Assembly (NCBI GenBank): GCA_911728435.2
Contig: OU452198.1
Location: forward strand, 15,720,001-15,784,000
DNA from: Apoderus coryli
Lineage: Eukaryota; Arthropoda; Insecta; Coleoptera; Attelabidae
Direction of reading: 5' to 3'
DNA length: 64,000 nucleotides
Below the pieces are notes generated by a model. The model did not search any database. It saw nothing but the letters and a program-made list of their open reading frames with translations, and was not told where the DNA came from. A program made the position numbers and the translations under genes. This document shows, one piece after another, positions 55,356-64,000 of this stretch; the stretch's first letter is position 1, and the number at the start of each line of letters is the position of its first letter.

Positions 55356-56575
55356 GATTCAATTTGGGTTTCCCCATTACAGTATAAAATAATTTTGAAA
55401 CGCCACTGTATTTGTCAACGGGAATGTGAGATTTCTAACCTAGAAACATGACCAAAACTAGTCATGGAGCAATACACCACGGAACAACGCGTTAAAATTG
55501 TCGAAGCGTATTATGAAAATGGGCGATCGAGGAAAAATGCGTTTCGTGCCCGACGTGAATTTTTTGGTGCGCAACATCGACCTTCTGACAGGACAATAAT
55601 TCGGAATGTGGTCCAAAAATTTCAGCAAACTGGATCCGTAGGTAACATTAAAACACCTCAGCATGCACATAGAGGTCGTTCGGAAGAAAATATTGCCGTT
55701 GTTCGCGAAAGTGTAGCCGAAAATCCAAGCAAATCGATTCGTCATCGATCGCAGCAAGTAGGCCTTACCTACATACTTCACTACACAGCGAATTTTAAAC
55801 AAAGATTTGAAGCTACACCGATAGAAACTCCAAATAACGCAGGAATTGAAGCCTAGAGACCATGAACAGCGCCGAATGCATACGAGAACATGGGGACAAT
55901 TTTTCAGTGAAAATTATCTTTAGCAACGAGGCACATTATCACCTTGGTGGCTTTATAAACAAGCAGAATTGCCATATTTCGTGATTGGAAAATCCAAGAG
56001 AGATTGTTAAAAAAAATGCAGCCGCAAAAAATGACTGTTTGGTGTGCCTTTCGGTCTGGAGGCGTAATTGGCCCATTTTTTTTCGAGGATCATGCGGAAA
56101 ACGCTGTTACCGTTAATGGAACATGATAACAGAGTTTTGTGGGAGCAGTTGGAAGATGTGGACATCGAAAGTCTCTGGTTTCAACAGGACGGTGCTACCT
56201 GCACCCAGCAAGAGATACGATGGAATTACTGCGCGGTAAGTTTCAAGGCCGCATTTTTTTCCGCAACGGCGACATCAATTGGCCGCCGCGATCATGTGAT
56301 TGAACTGCCGCAGATTTCTTTCTTTGGAGGTATCTGAAGAGCAGATTCTACAAGAATAGAACCTGATTTGGGTCGCAGAGTAGTCGAAAATTTTGACAAA
56401 CGGAGTATGACATGCCAATTGAACCCCGACGGCCAATTAACAGATATCCTCTTCAATACCTAATTGTAGTGAAGTATACTGAAAGGGAAAGACAATTTTT
56501 TTCATTGCTTCAAATTTTCCGTGTTTTATTTAATACTTCCATGTGGAAACCCAAATTGAATCACCCTTTATAAAG
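55356..56575 (+). mobile_element. decayed mariner-type element with TTCAATTTGGGTTTCC ends
   Basis: GATTCAATTTGGGTTTCC at 55356-55373 is exactly inverted at 56545-56562. The right end then reads ACCCTTTATA, a mutated ACCCTGTA. The left outer bases are eroded. The gene within is badly degraded. Confidence 0.8.
55464..56480 (+). pseudogene. mariner-type transposase, heavily degraded
   Basis: MEQYTTEQRVKIVEAYYENG, RPSDRTIIRNVVQKFQQTGS and SEENIAVVRESVAENPSKSI form the paired HTH region. Then frame breaks. Catalytic traces: IIFSNEAHYHLGGFINKQNC (first Asp replaced by Asn in the DNA), GGVIGPFFFEDHAENAVTVN and ESLWFQQDGATC (second Asp), and a scrambled third block (NWPPRSCD-like, then FFLWRYLKS in shifted frames). 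Belongs to the group whose copies begin MEQYT and carry QQDGATCHT. Clearly dead. Confidence 0.85.
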
Positions 56576-57470
56576 ATTATCGTCAGTCAGTTGAAATATG
56601 GTTGGGTGGATAATACATAAAATGTAGTTTAGGCACTCCATATCTTCTAGAGGTAAACGCGTCATGATACTTCATGCAAGTGGCAAAAACGGATTTGTTC
56701 GGAATGCGTTGCTATTATCTGCTAAAAATATAAGAGAAATCCTCTGCATAATAGCATGATGATATGAATGCTCAATTATTTGTGTAACTCAAGGATATAC
56801 TGTTCTCAGTTTGCCGCCTTACCACTGTATTTTCAATCCGATCGAGATGATTTGTTGAATATAAAACCCGATTCCAAAAAAATTATTCAAACACCAAATA
56901 AATGTATGTAAAAATTTGGTTTTATTTTCGCTAAAATAATGATACGCCCATGCCTCCAACCTGATAGATGTATGCCGCCGAATTTTTTTTTGACGATTTC
57001 AATTCATTGAAATTGTTTTTTACGATTTCAATTGACAATATATCTACTATGCCTGTTATTGACATATTGTTAGGCAACTTTGTTGTGGGCACCATAAATT
57101 TTACAGGGAATAAAAAAATTAATTATTAAGATTTACTAAAATACAGGATGAAAATCAAAAAGTGTAATTTTATTTTTGATAGCGTTTTCGGGAGAAGGGT
57201 TTTTTTTTTTAATTTCAAAGAGCCAGCCACCTTCATTAATGTTCACAGAATAACCACTTAATCTTTTTCGGTGTTATTTATATCACAAATAGTTCGTGTA
57301 TCCTTGTATGTATAAGGTGGATGTGTGGCAGTAGGTACCTATTTAAAGCAAAGCAAACATCGCAATTTACACTAAAATTTGTACAATTTCTAAGAATATG
57401 AAATACCGCACGAGTATAATATACGTACTAAATATATTCCAAAGTATCCCTTTTTGTTGTGTGCGCTCGA
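56576..57470. other. intronic, no gene seen
   Basis: AT-rich intron sequence without recognisable elements. Confidence 0.4.
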
Positions 57471-57474
57471 GCCG

Positions 57475-57541
57475 TAATTAATCAAGTGTGTCAATTTTAT
57501 GGGGCCGTAAATACGTTTTTCGGGGCGATATAAATCAAGTG
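57475..57541. promoter_or_regulatory. candidate intronic enhancer core
   Basis: Within 67 bp: TAATTAAT homeodomain-type site (57475-57482), TCAAGTG NK-2/Tinman-class sites (57482-57488 and 57535-57541) and GTAAATA, matching the forkhead/FoxF RTAAAYA consensus (57507-57513). The block is GC-richer than the intron around it. NK and forkhead input would suit a mesodermal T-box gene, but the sites are short and could occur by chance. Confidence 0.35.
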
Positions 57542-58062
57542 GGCCGGCTACAAATGTGCAATGTGTTTTAACTAATGAGACTATTTGATTTAAATCTGGA
57601 TTTGTAGTGAAAAAATAGACGCTGCTGTGCTGCAATTAGTATTATTTAAAATGATTGAGACTCACAAATTGTTTTCTTCTTGAGTGCCATTTTAAGGCCA
57701 AGAATTTTGGGTGTTGTTGAAGTAGTGATATCAGTTCAAACCTCTCTCTAGAAACCTTTAGACTATGAGGTGCTCCACTCTGTTTATATTGGGAAATAAC
57801 AGAAAGTAATAAGCTACAATTTAATTGATGTTTAAAAAAGTTTTTATCAAATTATGCATATCACTTTTTTGGTTTAAAGTTGTCCGTTTTTGGAGGCCAC
57901 AGAAAAGTATACAGGGTCTATCGTGTACTAGATAAATGTAATTGCAGGTTTTTCTTAGGGAAGTAGTATATTAATAATTTTTGGATCCTCCCTAAGATTC
58001 AAAAAAGATTGGATATTTTATAAAATCCACCTAAAGTCAACGGTTCCGCTACATACCTACTA

Positions 58063-58249
58063 TACCGGTTGTCCCACCGGGAAGGGATTCGATCGATTAT
58101 GGAGAAACTACACAGTGGAACAATCTGAAAATCTGGTGTAGTACTTAGGTCGACAAAACCAATTCGGTTAAAGTGTTCTCAAAAATCTAGTACTTCCGGT
58201 TATACCGGGAATGGGTGTCAACTTCCTTATTTCAAATACGTCCCCTTTA
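58063..58249 (+). repeat. terminal repeat of the GGGTGTCCCACC family
   Basis: TACCGGTTGTCCCACCGGGA, GATCGATTATGGAGAAACTA, AGTACTTAGGTCGA and TTCCGGTTATACCGGGAATG in the usual order. No opposite end before the next element. Confidence 0.7.
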
Positions 58250-58690
58250 CTTGGCCATGATGGTTTTAGATAGCAAATAAATATGACACTTGTTGTCAAA
58301 AATAATCAACAATTATGACAAATTGTAGATATTAATTAGTAGTAATAATCATAGCGGACCTATAAATTATACTAATGAATACTATCTAAATTTGTTTATT
58401 ATTTATGGAGAATTTGACAGTGATAACAAGAACGTGTGATAATATTTGCTACCAAATACCCAGAAAAAGACAAACCATCACCAACAGTTGTTAGACTAAT
58501 AATACATAATTTCGAAAGTTTCGAGTCTGTGAAGAATTTGATTAACTAATAACGTGAACGTATGATACAAACATATCTAGGGTCAACTCATAAAAAACAT
58601 TAGTTTAACAAATGTTCAAAATTTTAACCTTGAACTTCTAAATACTGTATACATCATATTTATATGCTTTCTAAAGCCATCATGGCCAAC
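58250..58690 (+). mobile_element. 441-bp mariner deletion derivative
   Basis: TA-flanked (58248-58249, 58691-58692), with inverted ends CTTGGCCATGATGGTTTTAG and TAAAGCCATCATGGCCAAC. Inside, 58430-58560 still reads KYPEKDKPSPTVVRLIIHNF and ESFESVKNLIN, the helix-turn-helix of a mariner-type transposase. Relatives at 8755-8860 (inverted) and 18243-18365. Confidence 0.8.
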
Positions 58691-58829
58691 TAAAATCAAT
58701 TAAATTTCAAAATCATATAACTATTGTAATAGAAAAATGCAAAATTGTCAATATTTTGAAAACTCTCAGTTTTTGGGATAGACATCGTTTCATAAACTTG
58801 CCCTTATTTTTGATCCAAAAGAATAAAAA

Positions 58830-61050
58830 CTAGCTGTTGCCCTCGAGGCACGAATAGCTCTCCATATTTAAGTGTAAAAGTAATAATTTTATGACCTTTT
58901 TGTCATTTATCTAAATTTTTGTTTTGTTTTAGACATCAGCTATTTTTTTTTGTGCCTTTTTCTTCTCTTTGGAGGCACTATTTATACGCAGATATTTTAT
59001 ATTTCAGATCTAGGCCAAATTCTTGTACGCAAAATAATTGATTTTTTTTTAGTTTTATTATAAAATTTATTTTGCCCCCTTTTCTACTATTTACGAACGC
59101 CTATGTAAACAAAATTGTTATGCTGCATGATGTAGGTTATCCGTTAAGTGGTTTTTGAGTTATCACGGATACAATTTTTTCCTGACCCTTTTATAGAATT
59201 ATCACGGACGCCTATGGAACATTAATTTTTGTCGTGTATTTTTAACACCAATTCAATTAGTTAAATATAAAATTTTTTACATTTTAATTTTTTTTTCATT
59301 TTACCCCTTGTTTTTACTATTTACGAACGCCTATGTAAATAAAAATTTTATGCTGAATTTTTTAGGTTATCTTATATGAAAGCTATATATAATTAGCGAA
59401 GTTTTCTGGTATATTTGGGAAACATTTTTTTTTCGTTTTTGACTCTTTTTTTAAGACTATTTTCGAACGCCTGTGTGAACTAATTCTTTTATGTAACATT
59501 TTTTAGGTTATATTCTATCACACCTATAAAAAATTATTCAATATTTCGGATAAGTTTAAGAACTATAATTTTTTTAATTTTTGAACCCTCTTTTAAACCC
59601 CTTGCCTACGCTCAATGTTAATCACCACCTATAAATAGCCTGTAGTATTTTCGTACCAAATGTGGTTAAAATCCGTTAAGTGGTTTTTGAGTTATCACGG
59701 ATACAAATTTTTTCTGACCCTTTTATAGAATTTTCACGGACGCCTATGGAATATTAATTTTTGTCATGCATTTTTAACACCAACTCAACTAGTTAAATAT
59801 AAAAATTTTTACATTTTAATTTTTTTTATTTTACCCCTTTTTCTACTATTTACGAACGCCTATGTAAATAAAAATTTTATGCTGCATTTTTTAGGTTATC
59901 TTATATCAAAGCTATATATAATTAGCCAATTTTTCTGGTATATTTGGGAAACATTTTTTTTTCGTTTTGACCCTTTTTTAACACTATTTTCGAACGCCTG
60001 TGTGAACTAATTCTTTTATGTAACATTTTTTAGGTTATATTCTATCACAACTATAAAAAATTATTCAATATTTCGGATAAGTTTAAGAACTATGATTTTT
60101 TAAATTTTTGAAACCTCTTTTAAACCCGTTGCCTACGCTCAATGTTAATCACCACCTATAAATAGCCTGTAGTATTTTCGTACCAAATGTGGTTAAATCC
60201 GTTAAGTGGTTTTTGAGTTATCACGGATACAAATTTTTTCTGACCCTTTTATAGAATTTTCACGGACGCCTATGGAACATTAATTTTTGTCGTGTATTTT
60301 TAACACCAACTCAACTAGTTAAATATAAAATTTTTTACATTTTAATTTTTTTTTATTTTACCCCTTTTTCTACTATTTACGAACGCCTATGTGAATAAAA
60401 ATTTTATGCTGCATTTTTTAGGTTATCTTATATCAAAGCTATATATAATTAGCCAATTTTTCTGGTATATTTGGGAAACGTTTTTTTTTTCGTTTTTGAC
60501 CCTTTTTTTAAACTATTTTCGAACGCCTTTGTGAACCAATTCTTTTATGGAATATTTTTTAGCTTATATTGTATCACAACTATGAAAAATTATTCCATAT
60601 TTCGAATAAGTTTAGGAAATATATATTTTTTATGTTTTGACCCCTTTTTCACTATTTACGAACGCCTATGAAAGTAAGTTATTCATGACACATTTTATAG
60701 GTTATATTCTATCAAAACTATCAATAACTAGTTAATATTTCTGCTATTTTTAAGAAATACGTTTTTTTTTAATCTTTTTTACCCCATTTTACACTATTTT
60801 CGAACGCCAATGTGGTCTAATATTTTATGTTCAATATTTTAGGTTATATTCAATTAAATGCGTAAAAAATTATGCAATATTTCGGATAAGTTTAAGAACT
60901 ATGAATTTTTTTAATTTTTGAACCCTCTTTTAAACCCTTTGCCTACGCTCAATGTTTCCCAAAATCTAATCAGCTCCTTGCCATGTCCAATAGTATTTTT
61001 GTACCAAATTTGGTTAAAATCTGTTAAGCGGTTTTTGCGTTTTCGTGGAT

Positions 61051-61125
<75 letters not shown>

Positions 61126-61126
61126 T

Positions 61127-61169
<43 letters not shown>

Positions 61170-61315
61170 TTTTTTTAAAACTACTTATTTATGTATAAAA
61201 TGACCAAAAAGAAGTATTTCCGGTGAAATTAAAAAAAAATTTTTTTTCATGAAACTAATAGTCTCCATATATACATATATTACATATATGATATGGAGAG
61301 CTAAAAAGTAAAGGT
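58830..61315 (+). repeat. dispersed internally repetitive element, copy 3
   Basis: Starts at TGTTGCCCTCGAGGCACGAA / TAGCTCTCCATATTTAAG and ends in an AT-rich hairpin, CTCCATATATACATATATTA...ATATGGAG, then AGCTAAA. The higher-order unit repeats at ~530 bp: GTTATCACGGATACAA at 59159, 59691 and 60216. Each unit has four ~130-140-bp monomers, marked by GAACGCCTATG, GAACGCCTGTG, CTCAATGTTAATCACC and CACGGACGCCTATGG. An (ACAG)n tract interrupts near the 3' end. Small frames inside are repeat by-products. Confidence 0.8.
61051..61169. repeat. (ACAG)n microsatellite
   Basis: About 30 repeats of ACAG/AGAC over 119 bp with one interruption (GACATACAG near 61123). It directly follows GTTTTCGTGGATACAG, where the other units continue with CAAATTTTTT. 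Frames rich in Q-T-D-R or S-V-C-L are artefacts of this tract. Confidence 0.95.
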
Positions 61316-62015
61316 TATGTAGGCTACAAACATTTTTGTGTTTATTTTCTTGTTATGTCACTTCTATGTTTGTTTATTTTTCTGAGGTCCAGATCGTTCC
61401 AAATCACAAGAATTAAACATTACTTTTTTAAAATGAGGGGTATAGTTTGTTTCCACTAACTTCTATGTTTAACAATAGTATATTGTGTAACGAACATAAT
61501 ATGACATATTTCCGACGAGTATGATCGTTTGAAGCAAGAGCCGCAGAGATACTTTTTCTACGACTGTTTTAATATACAGGATAGATTGACCTTATGTTTT
61601 ATTGCGAATAAATAAAAAAACTCACAAAATGGTAAGTGCTTTGTCAGCATTGTAGAAGTCCTTAACTACTTGTTTTATATTTCTGTATTTTAGTATGTGT
61701 ATACATATTTGCATCCATGGAAAAAACTTAAAAAGAGTAGTAAGATTTCTTTGTAAGATTTATTAATGCCACTGAAGACGGAACTGTAGTTCCGAAACAT
61801 GTTTGGCTGATGTAAGCGTCTATATAAAGATATTCTAGAGAGCAGACGCCCTTGATTTACAAATACATCCCGCTCCTCGTCATAATGGATTACTTAAAAA
61901 ATTATCTATATTTATTTGGCCAAAAAACATAAAACAAACATATAAAGAGGCATTCGATGTTGTCTTTGAATTTTACCTCCTTTTGTATGTTTCAAATATA
62001 CTATTTTTGTTTCAG
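61316..62015. other. intronic, repeat scraps
   Basis: ATGACATATTTCCGACGAGT (61501) is related to the hairpin at 31997. TACTTTTTCTACGACTGTTT (61552) is related to 31569. CCCGCTCCTCGTCATAATGG and ATTACTTAAAAAATTATCTA (61869-61905) relate, inverted, to 30840-30880. Confidence 0.45.
61772..61798 (+). ncRNA. hammerhead-like motif
   Basis: CTGAAGA, one extra C, a perfect 5-bp GGAAC/GTTCC stem with loop TGTA, then GAAACATG. Same layout and same one-base offset as 31355, in the same sequence context (GCAGACGCC downstream). Confidence 0.45.
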
Positions 62016-62151
62016 CCTGTCTGCAAAGTGCTGGTAAAGATAGAAAAGCTTATTCGCCATTGGATCAAGCCGATGCGTTATCTTTAGAGGCAGATAATGA
62101 ACGACAAGAAAATAATAATCGAAGTAGTACACATAATAAGAACCACACTGA
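62016..62151 (+). CDS. org-1: org-1 exon 2 (linker before the T-box)
   Basis: Acceptor TTTTTGTTTCAG ends at 62015 and donor GA|GTAAGT starts at 62152. In frame: CLQSAGKDRKAYSPLDQADA, LSLEADNERQENNNRSSTHN, KNHT. Asn/Ser-rich low-complexity linker preceding the DNA-binding domain. Exits in phase 2, matched by exon 3. Confidence 0.8.
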
Positions 62152-62679
62152 GTAAGTTCAATTTTTAATCTGATTTTGTATAATGTATTCGTCTTTTATA
62201 AAATTTATAACAAAGTTTAAAACAAGTGATCCTTCCGTTAGTGAAATCTTCCTTACGGGCATCTGCTATAACCCAAGGTTTCTTAGTTTGCTTACGTATA
62301 TACAGGGTGTTTAATTAGAAAAGGGACAACCGTTATATGGAGATACTACCTACTGGTCAAATAATGATTATTGACCCAAATACAAGGTGATCAAAGTTTG
62401 AGGCGACAACCGATTTTTTTAATTGTTAATCTTCTACTACTTCCTCTACTTTTTAGCGCGATGCAATAACTCTTATCACTACTTTTCCGTCAGTAAGCTG
62501 CGATCTGGAAAAGGACTATCTTTGATACTGCGCATTGAACTTTTAAATGCTCTTAAACCTTCAATCCAAAATCAGACCAATCTGGCTCTCAGTAGACCTC
62601 ATTATTTTAAATATAAAAAACACCAAATATCAAAATGTAGTATTTAGTAAGAATTTTATATTGTCTTGGAATGTTTTAG

Positions 62680-62910
62680 TGTTAACTCTATTTCACCTGC
62701 ACTTAGTAATGCCGGAGCCATACTTGAGATGAAACACCTTTGGGACGAATTTCACGCGCTTGGTACGGAAATGATTGTAACAAAAGCAGGAAGACGGATG
62801 TTTCCAACATTCCAAGTGAAACTTTGCGGTTTGGATCTGCATGCTGAATACATGTTAATGATTGATTTTGTGCCAGTAGATGATAAACGATATCGATATG
62901 CCTTTCATAG
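62680..62910 (+). CDS. org-1: org-1 exon 3 (T-box start)
   Basis: Acceptor AATGTTTTAG ends 62679; donor AG|GTAATT at 62911. Reads [20 protein letters not shown] then [40 protein letters not shown] and [16 protein letters not shown]. [23 protein letters not shown] is the T-box hallmark. PTFQVK and [10 protein letters not shown] fit Tbx1/10 and not Tbx20, whose equivalent is PTVRVSF and DSRRYRYAYH. Confidence 0.95.
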
Positions 62911-63189
62911 GTAATTCTTATTATTATTACAAAATACACAAAGAATGAGTTAACTAAAGGTGCTGAATGGTTTAAAATGTAATTTTTTAAAAACAGTCAG
63001 TCCAAGAAACAATTCTCACTCACTCGATTCGTTGCCACACCAACTTCAAAGCAAAGCATTTCATACTATACAACTTAAAGCTGAGACCAGCTAGAGATTT
63101 TAAAATGTAGTAATCAATATATTCTACAATTTCTGCACAAATCAAATATATAAAAATTTCAATATCAATCTTACCTCACAACTTCTCAG

Positions 63190-63346
63190 TTCCAGTTGGG
63201 TTGTAGCTGGTAAAGCAGATCCAGTATCGCCACCCCGAATTCATGTACATCCCGACAGTCCAGCCACTGGAGCGCAATGGATGAAGCAGACAGTTTCATT
63301 TGATAAATTAAAATTAACAAATAACCAGTTAGATGACAATGGACAT
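63190..63346 (+). CDS. org-1: org-1 exon 4 (T-box middle)
   Basis: Acceptor CACAACTTCTCAG ends 63189; donor CAT|GTAAGT at 63347. Completes Ser at the junction, then [40 protein letters not shown] and [11 protein letters not shown]. WxVAGKADP, HPDSPA and FDKLKLTNN are conserved T-box residues. [12 protein letters not shown] is shared with fly org-1 as I know it. Confidence 0.95.
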
Positions 63347-63400
63347 GTAAGTATACACATTCAGTTATTTTCGTCTTATTTCTTTCTCTTATTTTTACAG

Positions 63401-63565
63401 ATTATTCTAAATTCGATGCATCGATATCAGCCAAGATTCCACATTGTTTACCTGCCCCAAAAAAATAGTCCCAATGCATCTGATGAAAATTGTAACGATA
63501 ACTTCAAAACGTTTACGTTTCCAGAAACCGCTTTCACTGCAGTAACAGCATACCAAAATCACAGG
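63401..63565 (+). CDS. org-1: org-1 exon 5 (T-box, dimer/DNA contact region)
   Basis: Acceptor ATTTTTACAG ends 63400; donor AGG|GTAAAT at 63566, phase 0. Reads [40 protein letters not shown] and [25 protein letters not shown] and [11 protein letters not shown] are invariant T-box motifs. The family continues with a T/Q-L-K-I...NPFAKGFRD segment in the next exon, which I do not find before 64000. The gene is therefore cut by the window end. Confidence 0.95.
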
Positions 63566-63630
63566 GTAAATATCTTCAAAACAATTAGCAGTTTCGTTTA
63601 CCGTTTTTTTTTTATTGTAAATTGGATTTA

Positions 63631-63735
63631 TTATTCGGACTTGTTTAACAAAAGAAGACTGTAAATTCTAAACAAGCCCGAATAATTTTAGGCGTCCCGC
63701 TGGGGAATCTACGCGCATCTATGTAACCGGTAAGT
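63631..63735. other. hairpin and GC-rich island in org-1 intron 5
   Basis: TTATTCGGACTTGTTTA (63631-63647) is inverted at 63669-63685 with one mismatch. Directly after it, ATTTTAG|GCGTCCCGCTGGGGAATCTA...AACCG|GTAAGT looks like a 41-42-bp GC-rich microexon flanked by splice-like signals. Its translation (ASRWGIYAHLCN) matches no T-box sequence, so I do not call it coding. Confidence 0.4.
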
Positions 63736-63789
63736 GGGATCAATGGCGTCTTGTCCGGCGCCGCTGTTATAATGAGCCTTTATCATCGA

Positions 63790-64000
63790 ATATTAACTAT
63801 AGACAAGAAGGTCCAGTAGACGCTGAAAACGAATGCGACGAGTCGATACTCGTCGCATTCCCAGCTACATTTCTGGCCCGCTACTATATTATACTATATC
63901 TTTATATACTATAAGATACTATACTATAACTATAAGTTCGGCAAATTGCTTTGTAGAAATGAACATCAGACGTACCGACACGATGAGAACCAACTGTATA
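63790..64000. repeat. CTATAGACAAGAAGG repeat family, copy 3
   Basis: Matches 25843-26050 over AAGGTCCAGTAGACGCT, CTGGCCCGCTACTATATTAT, ACTATAAGATACTATACTAT and the GACACGA-G end. This copy holds an extra perfect hairpin, GAATGCGACGAGT-CGAT-ACTCGTCGCATTC (63831-63860), not present in the other two. Truncated by the window end. Confidence 0.65.

Larger units (their letters stand above)
53119..62015 (+). other. org-1: org-1 intron 1 (inferred, 8.9 kb)
   Basis: Inferred from matching splice phases. It contains the mariner relics at 53224-54520 and 55356-56575, a possible regulatory block at 57475-57541, two mariner derivatives at 58063-58690 and the internally repetitive element at 58830-61315. 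The relic ORFs here are not part of the host gene. Confidence 0.65.

Noticed and set aside
61051..61169. CRISPR-like array
   Set aside because: A plain 4-bp microsatellite with no spacers, in a eukaryotic genome.
60918..61178. Frames rich in QTDRQTDR / SVCLSVCL
   Set aside because: Direct products of the (ACAG)n microsatellite plus repeat sequence.
58830..61315. Helitron interpretation of the internally repetitive element
   Set aside because: There is a 3' hairpin followed by CTAA, but the flanks do not show the A/T insertion rule, the 5' end is not TC and AGCTCTCCATAT is inverted at both ends. No Rep/helicase relative is visible.

Overview
The window is AT-rich, intron-bearing animal DNA, most likely from an insect genome. 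The evidence is a T-box gene with phase-consistent GT-AG introns, and a repeat load of mariner, Tc1, pogo, piggyBac, Penelope and non-LTR elements of insect type. A beetle or other insect would fit; the order cannot be fixed from the sequence alone. There is no operon-like organisation, no ribosomal RNA and no CRISPR array.

The only host gene I can support is on the + strand in the right fifth: a Tbx1/10-class T-box gene, the orthologue of Drosophila org-1. Five coding exons (52968-53118, 62016-62151, 62680-62910, 63190-63346, 63401-63565) join in frame to 280 codons. They cover the N-terminal MH...RDM motif, a linker and most of the T-box. The end of the T-box and the C-terminus lie beyond position 64000. 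Intron 1 is about 8.9 kb and holds two dead mariners, a large internally repetitive element and a compact GC-richer block with NK-class and forkhead-type sites (57475-57541) that could be an enhancer.

The left 52 kb has no host gene I can support and is layered mobile DNA. 1-3.8 kb: mariner and LINE debris. 5.4-11.8 kb: two minus-strand copies of a dispersed element built of ~140-bp monomers in a ~530-bp higher-order unit (third copy, plus strand, 58.8-61.3 kb). 13-17.5 kb: nested LINE A, LINE B, LINE C and a SINE. 19.5-23.6 kb: two more LINEs. 24-31.5 kb: fold-back elements, pogo and mariner remnants. 33-38.2 kb: a tandem duplication, a LINE tail, Tc1 remnants and a SINE. 39.5-46.9 kb: a piggyBac with TTAA duplications, a nearly intact pogo-like element with a C-terminal PHD-like finger, a Penelope remnant with its GIY-YIG domain, and an unrecognised 1.5-kb element. 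48.1-50.2 kb: an apparently intact DD41D Tc1/mariner-type transposon with 340-bp inverted repeats.

The most unusual items are a three-copy SINE family with clean target duplications, several hammerhead-like CUGANGA-stem-GAAAC motifs sharing one extra base, the unrecognised ORF-bearing element at 45132-46633, and inverted-duplication palindromes inside repeats.
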